From Corythucha ciliata (Eukaryota; Arthropoda; Insecta; Hemiptera; Tingidae), in NCBI GenBank assembly GCA_038030265.1, contig CM075937.1, positions 39,660,198-39,724,197 of the forward strand: a DNA stretch of 64,000 nt, in the 5' to 3' direction. Of the stretch, positions 34,081-47,054 are shown piece after piece. Position 1 is the first letter of the stretch. Each line of letters begins with the position of its first letter. The notes beneath the pieces are model-generated. The model did not search any database and was not told the origin of the DNA. It saw only the letters and a program-made list of their open reading frames with translations. The position numbers and the translations under genes were made by a program.

Positions 34081-36640
34081 CTTGGTTTCTCTGGCAACCT
34101 GCAGCTGGTACTCAGGTGGGCTTCTGACGGCAACCAAAGTTGTGTCCTCTGATCCGATGTTGCTAGGACCATTATTCCTTCTTCTCATGAGAACAAATTG
34201 ATTTTAGAGACCAGAATGGGATGTGAGTTTCGACTGTCTGATGTTTAGCTGAACGATCAACACATTACAGTTCATCTCCTATTGGCATTATAAGGAAGGG
34301 AGAGTTTCAGTTTAGAACCATTCCATCCAGTCATTACCACTATGTCACAGTTCCCTCTGCACCCTTTTACCACCTAACCACTTCTCCCGTTCGACTGAAC
34401 CTTTCCACAACGATTTTCCTAGGCTTCCCTCCTCCTTTCATACAATCCCTCACAATCCACTCTTCATCATCACCTCTCCCCTTCTAAATGTTCACTTCTT
34501 CTCCGGCGACCAGGTCCTGTTACTGATGATGATGATGATGACAACGACGGTAGTGGTGATGTGGCTTCGTCTCCGATGAGCCGATTAGAGGAAGAGAGAG
34601 AGAGTGTGAGTGAGAAGGCCTTCTGGTCGGTCGGTCTTTTGTTCCAAAGCCGTCTGGTGTTAACGTAATTGCATTTAGAACCGTGGAACCATCGCAATCC
34701 CCCTCCCCCCTTCTCATCCACACCCAATCATTCTCAACACCATTGACGGTCCTGCTGAGAGGGAAGCGAGTTTCAACCTCTTTACCCTCAATCTCATCCT
34801 TTACACTCTCGCAGACGGACCTTTTACTTTTCTCCGCCGTTATATTGTCCCCTTGCCCTGTTATACACAATGACAAACAACTGCCGATGTTTCTTCGAAA
34901 GTTCCTTCGGGCAATCCGAGGGGGTGAGGGGATGAGCTATAGAAAATTAGAACAGAATTACCCAGGCCATTGCAAAAGGAAAGTGGAAAAGTTCTATTTC
35001 CATTGCAACAATGACTACGCCAGTAATTTTAAAACCTCTCGAGCCATTGCAAGAGGCTCGCGATTTAGCATATCGCCTTTTCAACTCATAACTCTCCCTC
35101 CCAAGATGGATTTCGAATGGGATCAGGAAAACTTGTACGTGACGGCCCCCAACTCCTTTTACTCACCCCATTTCCTTCCGTCGCTCTTACTTGTAAATAG
35201 CCGTCTGAGCTCTTGTACAGGGAAGAAAAGGAAAGTCTATTTCACTTTTTGATGGTAATTTTAAATTGATTTACGTTTACTGCAGTCAACCATGCTACTC
35301 CTAAAGAATTCATTTCTCTTTACATTACTTTTTAGACATTACACTACCAGCGACCCTCTTTTTATACTCGAACACACAGCGGTGGTAGGGCGGAAATAAT
35401 ACCGCATGAGAGTGAAAATTACGACAGAGTACCTTTAATTTACGCCCTTTTTGTGTGTCCTCATTCAAACTGGGGGATCAAAAGAGAGAGAGAGAGAGAG
35501 TGAGAGAAAGAGAGAGAGAAAAAAATTGGGTGGAAGAGAAGTGCCCTCGAAGGAAAAACACAAGTGAACGAATAACCCACAAACGGTGAAGCCACCACGA
35601 AGCCCTACGGCAGTGGAGGGGTGTTTAAGTTAGACAAACATTGACACTTGTCCAAGGATCGACCGTTGGACCTTCCCCAAAAGCAATATTTCTCTGCTCC
35701 ACCGACATTGTCGGGAGGGAAACGAAAACGTACAGGTGGGAAAGGTGAGGTTCGAGGGAAAACTTCCCCCTTCTCGCTTTTATTGCTTTGCGCACCCACC
35801 TATACACCACCTCACACAGTAAAAATTGCCATTTCAGACGTTATTTTTAGCCATTTTGGATTATTTATTTTATTTATTATTTGTTGGAGACACCGTGCAC
35901 GTGATATTGAGTGTAAATCTTCTCGCACCCAAAGCGAACAAGCCGTGAAATTAATGGAAAAATAAATCCAATAAAAACACTCGCGTGACGAATGAACACC
36001 CACCCACCCAATTGGTGCGCTCAACAATTTTCTAATTGACGTTGTGCCTAGAATTTTAAGTTATCCAAGTTCCAGATCACGATTTTGTGTATAGTTGAAA
36101 CGGCTTCAAACCCAAGAAGGCGTACAATTGAGTTCCACCAAAGAGTGTGAGTGAGAGAGAGAGAGTGAGAGAGAGAGTGAGAGAGAAAGAAAAAGGCTTG
36201 ACTTTTTCGTTTGGCTCTGTTTTCCACCCTTAAATAAAAAGAAAACACTTCCAACCCCCCCCCTCCACAAAACCTTCCCGCTCACCACGCCAACATTCAC
36301 TCCACCAAATAGCCAAAACCTTCTGTTCCACCGTCAAAGTATGAAAGGGGGAAGGGTGCTCTCTTCGGCTTTCACAAGTTTGTGAAATTAGCGTGAAATT
36401 AAGGAGGGCGTTAGAAGGGAGAAGAAAGGAGAATCATGGTGGGAGGGAGGGGGAGAAAAACTCAACTTAAACCTAGTGGCGGGGGTGTGTTTTTTCACTC
36501 GTTTCTCTTACGCTTCAATTGATTGAGTTTAAGAGGTATCAGTGGCAAAGAAAAAAAAAGGGGGGGGGGAGAAATAAATGACAAGAGAAAAAGCGGTGTG
36601 GTGGTTTTCTGTTGAAGAACTGTATACGAGAATCCTTCAA
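34080..36640. other. Non-repetitive interval with microsatellites, no gene recognised
   Basis: Contains (GAT)n at about 34524-34545, (GA)n at about 35480-35520 and 36140-36190, and G/C runs. The longest open frame (34683-35252, + strand, 189 codons) has a low-complexity Ser/Pro start and no domain I can recognise. It is not called as a gene. Confidence 0.4.
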
Positions 36641-38160
36641 TTTGTTTCACGATTAGGTCAATTTAGTCGTTCAGGGCTGTAAATTTTGTCATAGAAACTG
36701 TCAATTTTGTCGTTCAAAAGTGTCAGTATTGTCCTATAGAAACTGCCAATTTCATCCTACACAGCAGTCTGTTTCGTCCTAGGAAATATATCAATTCTGT
36801 CCCAGAACGTAAACTCTGAATTTGTCCTAGAATCCTAGAAACTGTCAAGTTGGTTCCAGAAACTGTCTATTTCTTTGTTCAAAACTGATAATTTTGTCAT
36901 TCAAAACTGTCAAATTTGGCATTCAGACCTAGGTCAACTTCAAAGCTCAAAAATGTCATTTTAGTTTTGAAAACTCTGTAAATGTCGTCCTAAAAACGGT
37001 CGATTTCGTCTAATAAACAGTGAATTTCGTCCAAGAAACTGCATATTTCATCATTCAAAACCGTCAATTTCGACCTGGAAACGGACAATTACGGCAAAAG
37101 AAAACTGTCGGATGTTGCCCTAGCAACTATAAATTTATTCGTCCGAGATACTTCAAATTCTGTCCAAGAAATGGTCAATTATGTCCCGGAAACTTTCAAT
37201 TTTAACGATCAAAACTATTAAATTTGTCTTGGGCAATTTCAATTTCATCCTACAAAACAGTCAATGTTGCCCCTGGGAACTGTTCATTTTATTTCATCCT
37301 GGAAACTGCCAATTTCAGCCTCGAAAATGTCAATTGCTTCCAAAAAAAACTGTCAATTCAATCAATCAATACTGTCACTCTTATCCTAGAAACTGTCAAT
37401 TGCTATACAGAACTGTCAGTTTTTTCTCTAGAAACTGTCAATTTGGTAATAGAAACAGCCAATTCTGTCCCCCGAAATTAGCAATTTCATCATGGAATCT
37501 TTCAAGTTCGTCCCACAAGTGAAATAATTCGTCCTAGAAACTGTCAATTTCGTCGTTCAAAACTCCATTCGTTCAAATGCGGCCCCAGGAACTGTCAATT
37601 TTGTCCTAAAATTGTTAACTTGTCCCAAAAACATTTAACTCTGTACCAAAACATTGAATTTCGTCCTAGAAACTGTTAAATTAATCCCAGAAACAGTCTA
37701 TTACTTTGTTCAGAACTGTTAATCGCTGCATACAAATCTAACAATTTATTTATCCTAGAAAATGCCAATTATATGCCCAGAAACTGTCATTTCTACCAGG
37801 AAACTGTCGAATTCATCCCATGAACTATCAATTTTGTCCTGAAAACTTTCGATTTTGTCATTGGAATGTGTCAATTTTGTCCTGGAAACTGACAATTGCT
37901 CTGCTCCGTACAAAACTGTCAATATTGCCTGAGAAACCGTCAGTTTATTTGTCCTAGAAACTGCCAATTCTGCCCAGAAACTGTCAATTTATTCCTGGAA
38001 ACTATCAAATTCGTCCCAGAAATTGTCAATTTCATGGTCCATGACTGCCAAGTTTGGTTTTTAAACTCTCAATGTCGTCAAACTCCTTTCAAACTGCCAA
38101 CCTCCGTTCACATAAATGTCAAAGTTGTCCTAGAAAACCTCTGAGTGACCCGGAAACCGA
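36640..38160 (+). repeat. Repeat D array
   Basis: About 70 units of about 21 bp: GTCCTAGAAACTGTCAATTT with substitutions and small indels. It is the most regular of the short-period arrays here. Frames such as 37020-37522 are repeat artefacts. Confidence 0.85.
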
Positions 38161-38439
38161 TTAGTGTGGTGGAAAAGCTGATTTTAAGTCCGAAAAATGT
38201 GAATTCATGTTGGAAGTGAGTAATCTATCGAAAAATTGTACTACTCTGATAGAACAAGAAATGAATAGTGAGCGTTTTTAGTACTTATAATCAGGCTACA
38301 CCACTGAAAAACTGACTGTTTTACCTCAAAACCTTGTAAGTTTCTTGCAGAATCTGCATTTTTCCGGAGGATTTTCTTAAGGGAGGGCCTTGCGAAATTG
38401 TGTGCTTTGCAGAAGATAGCCATTCACTTACTAAGATAG

Positions 38440-39260
38440 CTATTCCCACCATAAACACGGCTAAACTGACTATACTGGAGTCCCAAAACGACATAACTAA
38501 CGATTCGCGCCTTGAAAATGGCTAAACTGACTATTTGTATTTGCACCAAAAACATATCTAGACTGACTTCACCCGCCTTAAACATTGCTAAACTGACGAT
38601 CCTTGCAGCCCTGAGAATGCCTGAAATGGCAAAACTGACCATTTGCCTTTGGCTTAACGGACTATTCTCACCCTATAAAATGGACTCATGTGCGATCTAA
38701 AAATGGACAAAACTGGTCATTGAAGCCGTACAATCGGCAAAGTGCTCTATATAAAAATTGTTAAACTGACGATTCACGCCTTGAAATTCTGAAAAAGACG
38801 ATTCCTGCCATAAAAATGACCAAATTGGCGATTCCCGCTCTAAAAACGGAAAAACTGACCATATTCGGATTATAAAATGGCAAAACTGACAATAAGGACC
38901 CTGAAAATAGCAAAGCTTGCTATTCACGGCCTAAAAATGGAATACTCGTTCAGGGAATTCACACCGTAAAAATGGCAAAACTGATCAATTGGGGCCTACA
39001 GACGGTGTTAATGACGATTCTCACCTTTAAAATGGCTATCTGCACCAGAAACATTTCTATATTCGCGCCTTAAACGAAAAACTTGCCACTGGCATTTGCG
39101 CACCCAACATTATCCGTTCCCACCGACCCACCAACGTTGGTTACATGCATCCCATTCTAAACAAAATTGCTTGACTGGCTTGGGACATTCGTGCCCGGGA
39201 AATGGTGTAACTTACCATTCGTTTCTAAAATGTCCATATTGAGCCTTCGGGCCTTGAAAA
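38440..39260 (+). repeat. Repeat B array
   Basis: Units around AAAATGGCTAAACTGAC, CATTTGC and GATTCACGCC, as at 32930-34080. The link 38160-38440 has only weak similarity. Confidence 0.75.
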
Positions 39261-39264
39261 TGGC

Positions 39265-39590
39265 TAAAATTAGAGTTTTTGGTTGTTGGAGCTTTTTGTG
39301 TTCAGAGCGTCTTGTTATTCGCGTATTTTAGGGTTGTTGCTTTCTGTGGTTCAAGCTTCTTATTTTGTGGTGAGATCATTTTGGGGTTGCAGCTTTTGAA
39401 ACTTGGTCTCTTTGGGTTTAAGTTTTTGTGGTTTAATTTTTCTCTGGTTATACTTTTTGTGGTTGGAGTTATTTGTGATTCGAGGCTTTTGGGAACCATG
39501 CTTTTGTGGTTGGAGCATTTTGTAGTAAGTGCTTTCTGTGGTTGAGTTTTTCTTGTAGTAAGAGCTTTTTGTGGTTCGTGCACCAACACA
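39265..39590 (+). repeat. Repeat F array
   Basis: Units of about 20 bp around TTTTGTGGTTGGAGC. It is probably the same family as the inverse-oriented array at 46610-46815. The minus-strand frame 39469-39957 reads through it and is rejected as a gene. Confidence 0.65.
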
Positions 39591-39599
39591 ACGAGCTAA

Positions 39600-41790
39600 C
39601 AAAACTCCACTGAAGATCCACTCCAGATTTCGCCAGAGTGCGTGAAAATCCAAGTTTTTGGGGTGAAATTTCCCATATTTTGGGTGATGATGGCAGCGAG
39701 GGTAGAACTCTTTTCGTAACACATTCATTGTGTTGTTCGTTTAAAACGTTATTATCCCCATTGTTCAAAAATGTTGCCTCCATTTTACTTTTGTCATTAG
39801 TGTGAGAGTGGTAGTTGGTGGAGGGGGTCATGAACGCGTTAAAAAATAGACAAAGAAAACGGAGAGTGCTATACAGCGGGATTAAACAAAGTGTACAGTA
39901 ATCGAGTTGTACACACACGTGTTTGTTAAGGGTTAAAGGCTTCCGAAGGAAGAACATTTTACGGTTTACGTGCTATCTTGGAACACCCCTCCCCCCCACT
40001 CTTTCTGTCATCCACTGTGTGTTCCTTTTTAGCCTTTTTTTTTTTTTTTCCAGAAGTTAAAAGGCGAGCTATATACTGTACGAGAGGGGTAGTATAACGA
40101 ACATAAAGTCTTGCAAGAAGGAAACCTACGATAGTGTTGGTTGTTTAGAATGAGCGAGGTGAAGGGGGGGCTTCACCTTTTCGTGAGTGAAGAGGCCTCA
40201 CTTCTTTCATAGGTGGTGAAACGTTGGGAGTGGGGGTGAACGGAAAAGACTCCTTGAATATTTATCAAAGAGTCTGCGTGAAAATCGAGGTCAACCCTTC
40301 TGCGAGTAGAGAAAAAGAGAACTCAGAATGAAAGGCAAAAGAAGGGGGGCCATTTTTTGGCCGAGACAGATAAATTAATGGTTCGCATGGCTCTTCCCGC
40401 TTAAAAACCCAGGGAAGCTTAGAAAAATTTATTTTATTTTTTATAACCACTAGCCTTCCCGCCCCCTCCCCACAATCCCATGAAGCCACATTCACTATAT
40501 CTCACCGACCATTGCAACCCCATCTTTGTTTTGTCTAAAGCGTGGAAGAGAGAGTTTTTTTTTTTTTTTTTTCAAGAGACCTGGCCGATATTTCACTTTT
40601 TTTCTCTTTTTCACTATGACCCCTCAACTCTTTTCATAATTTTTCTCTAGCTCACAACCCACAAATTCAGAGTGAAACATGAAGAGTCTTCGAATCCCCA
40701 CGTTTTAATTAACAACTTCAAACAGGTGAAAACGTGCCTTCAGAAAACTTTGGAAACAAACAAAGCGCCTGTTTTCAAGGGCCCATCCCCCTCCCAATAC
40801 CACTGCACGACGTCTCGCAGGGCGACTTTTGCGCTCTAACTTTTTAAATAGTACCCCCCCCCCCCACAACCGCGCACAAGTACAGTTTTGAAGGCTAAAA
40901 TGAGATTCATCGGAGCATGTAGGAGATCTCGGATAAATATTTGAATAGTCTCTAAAATCAAACGTTTGAGTTGTTAGCTTGATTAGACGGGTCGCCTACA
41001 TTGGATGGAACTATAGTTTGAAGTTGATGGCGTTCAAGTGCTTAGCGTGATGGTGAAGGTAGCAAAATGGTGGGGGGGAGGGTCACCCTTTCAGGAAATT
41101 GCAAACTTTATAATTAGACTGAATCAAATTTCCGTAAACAGAAAAATAAATAAAAAACCGAGTTATAAAATCCATAATCAAGGAAGGAAAACTGTTTGGG
41201 GTGTGAGGCAAGGGAGAGTTAAGAGGTTAATTTCGTTGAAAGAGCTCACTAAAAAGTGGGACAAAAGACAAGGAAGAAAAGGAAGAAAAGGAATGAAAAA
41301 TGTTTCCGCCTCCACGCCCGCCTAACCACTACCCCAACCCCTTGAAGTCTTGGCAGAGATTGCTGAAAGTTGCTAATTTGTACTTTCAATGCCAAAGGCT
41401 TTTTATGAATGAGATAGGCAAAGTTGGGTTTTCCTACGATCTTGATAAACATTTTTGTCCCTTTTCAACCAGTGACCGAAAGGAAGAAGGAGCGTCACTA
41501 ATTCAGCCTCACAAAATCATCGCGCTTATAGTATAACAGCTATAATGAGCCTCGGACTTCGCAGCTCTGTACGCTGCAGGACCACCACTACTGCGTTACC
41601 AATTGGACGGATTCCCCGCCAGATCTGGCGGGTTTAGAATGCAGCCGATGGAAAACTATTTTTGAAACGGAACGTCGGAAATCACTCAATGATTTTTATT
41701 ATTATAAATTCAATTTATTCAAATTATTTTTAATTTTAATTCATGAACAAAAGTGAAAAAAATTCTCATTGTTATGATTTTGAATTGTTT
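39600..41790. other. No gene recognised
   Basis: Holds T-runs (about 40037, 40558), a C-run (40854-40865) and a short palindrome CCGCCAGATCTGGCGG (about 41619). There are no domains in the open frames. Confidence 0.4.
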
Positions 41791-42660
41791 TTTTCTTCAA
41801 TTCTAGCTGCGAGTATTATTTGCTCACTTCTAGCCATGAATTAGCGCCTTTTCTCACCTAAAGCCACAAAGTTGGCATCCAGAAACCACCGCGCATCGAT
41901 TTTTGCCGCGCGATAGCGTTTTTGTCAAGCTAAAGCTGCTAATCAGGGATTCTTCTTGATTCTAACCGCGCGCGGACTTGCCCCAATATCACAATGGCGT
42001 TTTTTCTCAAGTTTTTATTTTCCGCCTCGAATGAGAGCTTTCTCTTAATTTGTTGAACATAAAACCCTTTTATTTCTTAATTTTATTAGCCAGTTACAAA
42101 AGCATACGCCGACCGTGAATTAGCGCCTTTTCTTTAATTTTGGCCTACATTATTCATCACGAAACCGCACATGGCGGTTTTTTCAAACTTTTAACAGCAA
42201 AAAAGACCTTTTTCTTAACTTTAACCGTGGATGAGTGATATTTCTCAATGTTAGCCGCGAATGCTCGCTATTTTACTATTTTGGCCGTGGATTGGCGTTT
42301 TAATTTGATTTTAGTGAGAAGTAAATGAATACTTCTTCTCGATTCACACAATAAATGAGCCTTTTTTTCCTCAATTTTAGCAGTGAATATAAGTTTCCAT
42401 GAATTGCGAATAAGCGTACCTATTTTCTTGATTTCAGCCTGGAAGTTCCACCACGAAACTGCGAAGTTATGCATTTTATCAATGTCAGGCGCGAACAAGC
42501 GCTTTTCACTTAATTTTATCCTCAAATAGACGTTGTGAATTGCTGGTTTTCCTTAATTTTAATCACATATTTATGCGTTCTTTGTCTCAATTTCACTGCT
42601 GAACGAGCGATTTCAGCCGTGAATAAGCTCTTTTTCGAAAATGAATCCACAATTTGCCGC
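41790..42660 (+). repeat. Satellite A array
   Basis: Diverged units such as CTCAATGTTAGCCGCGAATG and TTCTTAACTTTAACCGTGGA. Confidence 0.75.
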
Positions 42661-42796
42661 TTTTTCTCAGTTGGGGCCGCGGTGGAATGGCTCCAATTGG
42701 TGTGATTGTATATTTGATTCAGCCTGCGAAAGAACTATTCTGAAAATACGCACAGATGTGCTGCTCTTGGAGCAAGTGTACGTTGCTAAATGTTTG

Positions 42797-42833
<37 letters not shown>
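42797..42833 (+). repeat. Poly(A) run
   Basis: 37 consecutive As. The A repeat is in plus orientation before it and in minus orientation after it. Confidence 0.95.
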
Positions 42834-42834
<1 letters not shown>

Positions 42835-43060
42835 CGCTGATACATGCGAACTTGTGACTAAAACTGCAATATTGAGAAAAATTATTATGATTTGTGGCTA
42901 AAAGTATTAAAAGAATTGCGACTAAAATTGAGTAAAACGCTTCCCAGGGCTAAAAATGCGGAGGAAAAATGGATAATTCACAGATATATATGAGAAATGG
43001 CTCAAAAAGTGCTAAATCATTGCTAGAATTATTTTTAAAAAAAGCATTTCGCTCCGGCAG
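42834..43060 (-). repeat. Satellite A units, inverse orientation
   Basis: Reads GGCTAAAAnTGnGGAnAAA and GACTAAAATTGAGTAAAACG. Confidence 0.65.
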
Positions 43061-43208
43061 CTGGCGGTCGGAAAGAGTGCATTTCATTTCGTATGCGGGT
43101 ATACCCTAAGCCATCCCAGAAGTGATAATGTTGAGACCATCATTTGTTTCGTTAATGATTGACCCTTCCTCGTATACAGTTTGATGCCGGGTTTGTTTAA
43201 GCTGAGCT

Positions 43209-43450
43209 TAATGGGAATCAAAGGCTACATCAAAATGAAATCATCGTACCGAATATAATGCTTCTGGAACCAACTGGTGATTTGTAGTGATTTTTTTACC
43301 AGTTCAAGCCATATTACCCCCCCCCCCTCCAAGTCGACCGATTTGGCCCAAATGCAATACTAACCAAGGTCGTATGACTACTGATTTCCGGGCCGAATCT
43401 CGTTCCGATAAATTAATTTCTTCGAGAGTTATCGTGCTAACAAGACCACA
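43209..43450 (+). repeat. Direct duplication S, copy 1
   Basis: Begins AATGGGAATCAAAGGCTA and includes CTGGTGATTTGTAGTGATTT, CGATTTGGCCCAAATGCAAT and GAGAGTTATCGTGCTAACAA. It has a C-run at 43317-43327. Confidence 0.85.
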
Positions 43451-43509
43451 CACTTAGTTCCACTCCGCGGGCACCACCCACTCCACCATGACTTTTTAAA
43501 AAAAATAAA

Positions 43510-43745
43510 ATGGGAATCAAAGGCTAGTCTAGCATGGAGTATACGTACCGAATATGATGCTTCTAGATTCAACTGGTGATTTGTAGTGATTTTTTGACCA
43601 TTTCAAGGCCTATTTCCCCCCCTCCACCTTGACCGATTTGGCCCAAATGCAATCCCGACCGGGGTTTTATGACTACTGATTTTTGTGCCAAAGCGCGTTC
43701 CGCTAAATTAACTTCTACGAGAGTTATCGTGCTAACAATAAAACT
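43510..43745 (+). repeat. Direct duplication S, copy 2
   Basis: Second copy of 43209-43450 with the same landmarks, about 80 percent similar by eye. It is followed by a short (TA)n run at about 43763. Confidence 0.85.
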
Positions 43746-43889
43746 GCCATATACATGTGTATATATATATATAAATTCCGGAGACCACTGAATTCGTGTT
43801 CTAGAGGTTCTGAAACATTAAAAAAACATGACATGACCCATGTTTGCCACCATAACGACGTGACCAATAGTGCATTTTCAAAATGAAAT

Positions 43890-44640
43890 GCACTACAACT
43901 TGCACACTCAAGAGACGAAAATCACAACTTCGCGACTAAAAATTGAGTAAACTCGACCAAATTAATGGCTAAAATTGGGGCTAGTCTCTAATGCATGGGA
44001 TAAAAACACTACTTCGCAGTTAAAATTGAGAAAAATCATTAATTCGCGAGATAAAAACGCTGCTTCGCTGATAAAATTGCGGATAAGCGTTAATACGTGG
44101 CTAAAATTTAGTGAAACGCTGATTCGGGGTTGAAATTCAGAAAAAAGGCTAATTCACGGACAGAAGTGAGAAAAGTCAACAATTCGTGATTAAATTATTG
44201 AAAAAGTGACACATAGTGACTATACAATGGAAAAAATCAGTAATTCACGGGTTTGAAAACGATACTTTGCGGCTAAAATTGAGTCAAATCGTTAACTAGC
44301 GGCTAAAATCGGGGAAAGGCACTGATTTTTGGGAATAAAAACACTATTTCACACAGCTAAAAGTTGAGAAAAAGTGCTATTTGATGGATGATGTTTTGGT
44401 TAATCGCTGACAAATGGCTAAAATGGAGAACATTTGGTGATGAACTGGAAAAAAAATCGAGGGACATTATTTTAATTCAATTTTGTTTAATCATTCATGG
44501 CGGAGGTATATGAAGCCAATTTTACTATAAAAAGTCGCTAATTAACGACTATAATCAAGAAAAACGCTAGACAGAGGATAAAAACTGAGAATATTGGTAA
44601 TTCGCAAATGAAATCGGGGAAGTTTTGCCATTTTAGGTTT
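43890..44640 (-). repeat. Satellite A array, inverse orientation
   Basis: Units such as CGCGACTAAAAATTGAGTAA and GTGGCTAAAATTTAGTGAAA. Confidence 0.75.
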
Positions 44641-46600
44641 GGCAATTTTTCGAGCCGTTATAATTATTCCGGCCATTATAATTGCCGCTTTTATATGTGT
44701 ATGGCTAGAACCGTCAGTTCAGCTGAACGATTTTCAGGGGACATGAGATCGTCAATTTTGTCATGTTTAGAATGCAAACGCCGCGCCGCGTTAATTTTGC
44801 CATTTGTGAGTAAATATGCTATTTTTCGAAAAAGTCAAAAGCTCTAAATTTGGTTTTGTGATTCCCTATAACGCGTAATGTCGGTTTTGAATGATCCTAA
44901 TAACCCGCACGAAAACATTTTCAAAAGCGAATTTTACTATTTTAAAAGCCAGTTTTTCAGAGATGGCTCATCAAAAAACAGTGGGCTTGGCTTATTAATA
45001 ATTAGGAGTTTTGAGGAGGAAAATTGGCCTTTTTGATGTATCAACCCTGCTATGGTAGGGCCGTTGGGTGTGGCATCTTCTGGAACAGGGCATGAATTCA
45101 TCAATGAGTCAGTTACAAACGGGGAGAAGGTGATTTTTCCAACAGAAATTGATTTTACTCATTCTTCGCTACAACGAGAGTCACATCTGAAGGGTTATGG
45201 CTTTTTTGCCCCGGAAATTGCCAGTTTAACGTCACATTCAAGAGACTGTATGGTACACGAATTGATTTTTTTTTCTTTAGAAATTGACTATTCTGGGCGG
45301 AATCAATCTTCGCTATTCATTCGTATAAATAGAAAAAATAAAAATATTGCATCTTCACTCCAAACCCAGTTAAATTAATTTTAGTCTTCCTTTTCTCCTT
45401 ATTTCTATGCATCTTTTTTTCTGTATAAGCTCCAAAACCAGTCAATGACGAATGATAGCGGTCGGCAAGTGACAAGTGTTCCCCAAGACTTGAAGTGTAC
45501 CAGTGGCATACTTCTTCATAAGAAAAGAGAAAGGAGGAGCTGACTGTGAGAAGCCGCAGGGCAACCCTCCCCCGCCTATCGTTGACACAGTATTAATAAC
45601 GACCACGTTTGAAAAAAGATGGTAGTCGAGTGGTTGTGTCACTCAGGGGTTCGTGAATGTGATGAAAAGAGCGGGGGGGGGGGTCTCATGGTCCTGTGGT
45701 CTCCTCATCCTTCGTATACACTAGACGGTTTTTGCTCCCAACGAGAACTTGTCCTTTCTGTCCAACTTTTTTTTTTTTTCTTCTCAGACAGTCTCGCTAT
45801 TACTACCAGGGATGTTCCTTTCACGAACCCTTTTTTTTCACTCTCACAACGACACCCCCCCCCCCTACAACCCACCTCACAGATTCAATCCAATCAATCA
45901 CTCGCGAAGGTCGGTAATGGATCTCTGTTTTCTATTGTCGTTTCACTCTCCAACAACCACACCCCACGGCCACCAAACAATACCGCCACCACCACCACCA
46001 CTACCACTACCAATTTCCATGACGTGGAGTCGAATTTTCTCGTCATTCAACCCCCTTCCTCACCTTCCCTCAGACTGCCAATGTTGTAAGGTCAGGGTGA
46101 AACCGGAATCCGGAATGGCGTCCTCTTTCTGGGAGAAGCTTTAAGCGATAGCAGCGGCTGTGGTGGGGGGTGGGGTCTGACTTTTTAAAAATACTTCCAT
46201 CAGTCCCATTAGCTCAGTAAACATTTCAATAGATATGAACCTATCAATAAGTAAAATGTTTTTTTCTTATAAGGGTAATAGTCAGCGCGTTAAACCAATA
46301 TGTACCCAACTTTTTTTTGTTAATTGAATTGGTTTCTTATCGGCCCTATCAGAGAAATGTGATTGTCTTGCTTTGAAGAACGAAGACAACCCTCCCTCCT
46401 CTATTTTTTTGGGTTAAATTATTCAGGAATTAATCGTTTTCGATCTAAATTTTTCCCTTATGACGTAAAATGTCAACATTTGTTGCTAAGTGGCGCGGAA
46501 ACCATATAATCAGTTTACGTGAGTGATCTTTGGCCAAGATACCGCATCCGATGGTAACGATAGTGCCTTGGGGTAGTTGGCCGCATGGTCAAATAGCCAC
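44640..46600. other. No gene recognised
   Basis: Contains G/C runs and an ACC-rich stretch (about 45985-46015) that gives a Thr-run in the 156-codon frame at 45619-46089. That frame is low-complexity and has no domain. No other structure was recognised. Confidence 0.4.
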
Positions 46601-46609
46601 TCTTTGGGG

Positions 46610-46815
46610 TGAATTGAACAGTGAACGAAATTCGAAGTTCCAACCCCAGCAAAGGTCCAAAGTAAAGCAAAGCTCCAAACCATAGCAAAGCACGTAACCA
46701 CAGCAAAGTTCCAAAGCCACAGCAAAGGTCTAACAGTGAAGCCCTAACCACAGCAAAAGTCCAAATCTCAATATAATTACAAACGACAGCAAAACCCCAA
46801 ACAGAAGAAACAAAG
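46610..46815 (-). repeat. Repeat F array, inverse orientation
   Basis: About ten units of about 19 bp: CCACAGCAAAGTTCCAAA. Its inverse complement resembles the TTTTGTGGTTGGAGC units at 39265-39590. A TTTTC-rich stretch follows at 46855-46890. Confidence 0.7.
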
Positions 46816-47054
46816 CTCCAATTTTCAGTATAGCTTCAACCACCGTAAAGCGATCTTTTTTTTTTCTTTTCTTTTCTTTTCTTTTTTTCTTCTTGTCTGC
46901 CCTCTCTTCATTTACGGCATCCAGGCTCCCAAGGAGGCACTGGGCCCGAGGATAATGGATCAAGTTCCCCCTCCCAGTCAACTGCATGGCTGAGCCAGGC
47001 AACTATGAACTGCACTGAGCTTGGAAGTTCACTGAAATAAATTTTTGGCTCCAA

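Noticed and set aside
34683..35252. 189-codon open frame on the plus strand
   Set aside because: Ser/Pro/Leu-rich start caused by C-rich DNA, no domain, and no codon pattern separating it from its surroundings. Not enough to call a gene.
37020..37522. Open frames with repeating FVQETA/NCQF peptides
   Set aside because: Artefact of the repeat D period of about 21 bp.
27780..39260. CRISPR-like appearance of the short regular repeats
   Set aside because: Units are degenerate, spacers are not unique sequences of fixed length, and the genome is eukaryotic.
39469..39957. 162-codon minus-strand frame
   Set aside because: Half of it reads through repeat F; no domain.
45619..46089. 156-codon open frame
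   Set aside because: Made of low-complexity poly-Phe, poly-Pro and poly-Thr from homopolymer and ACC repeats.
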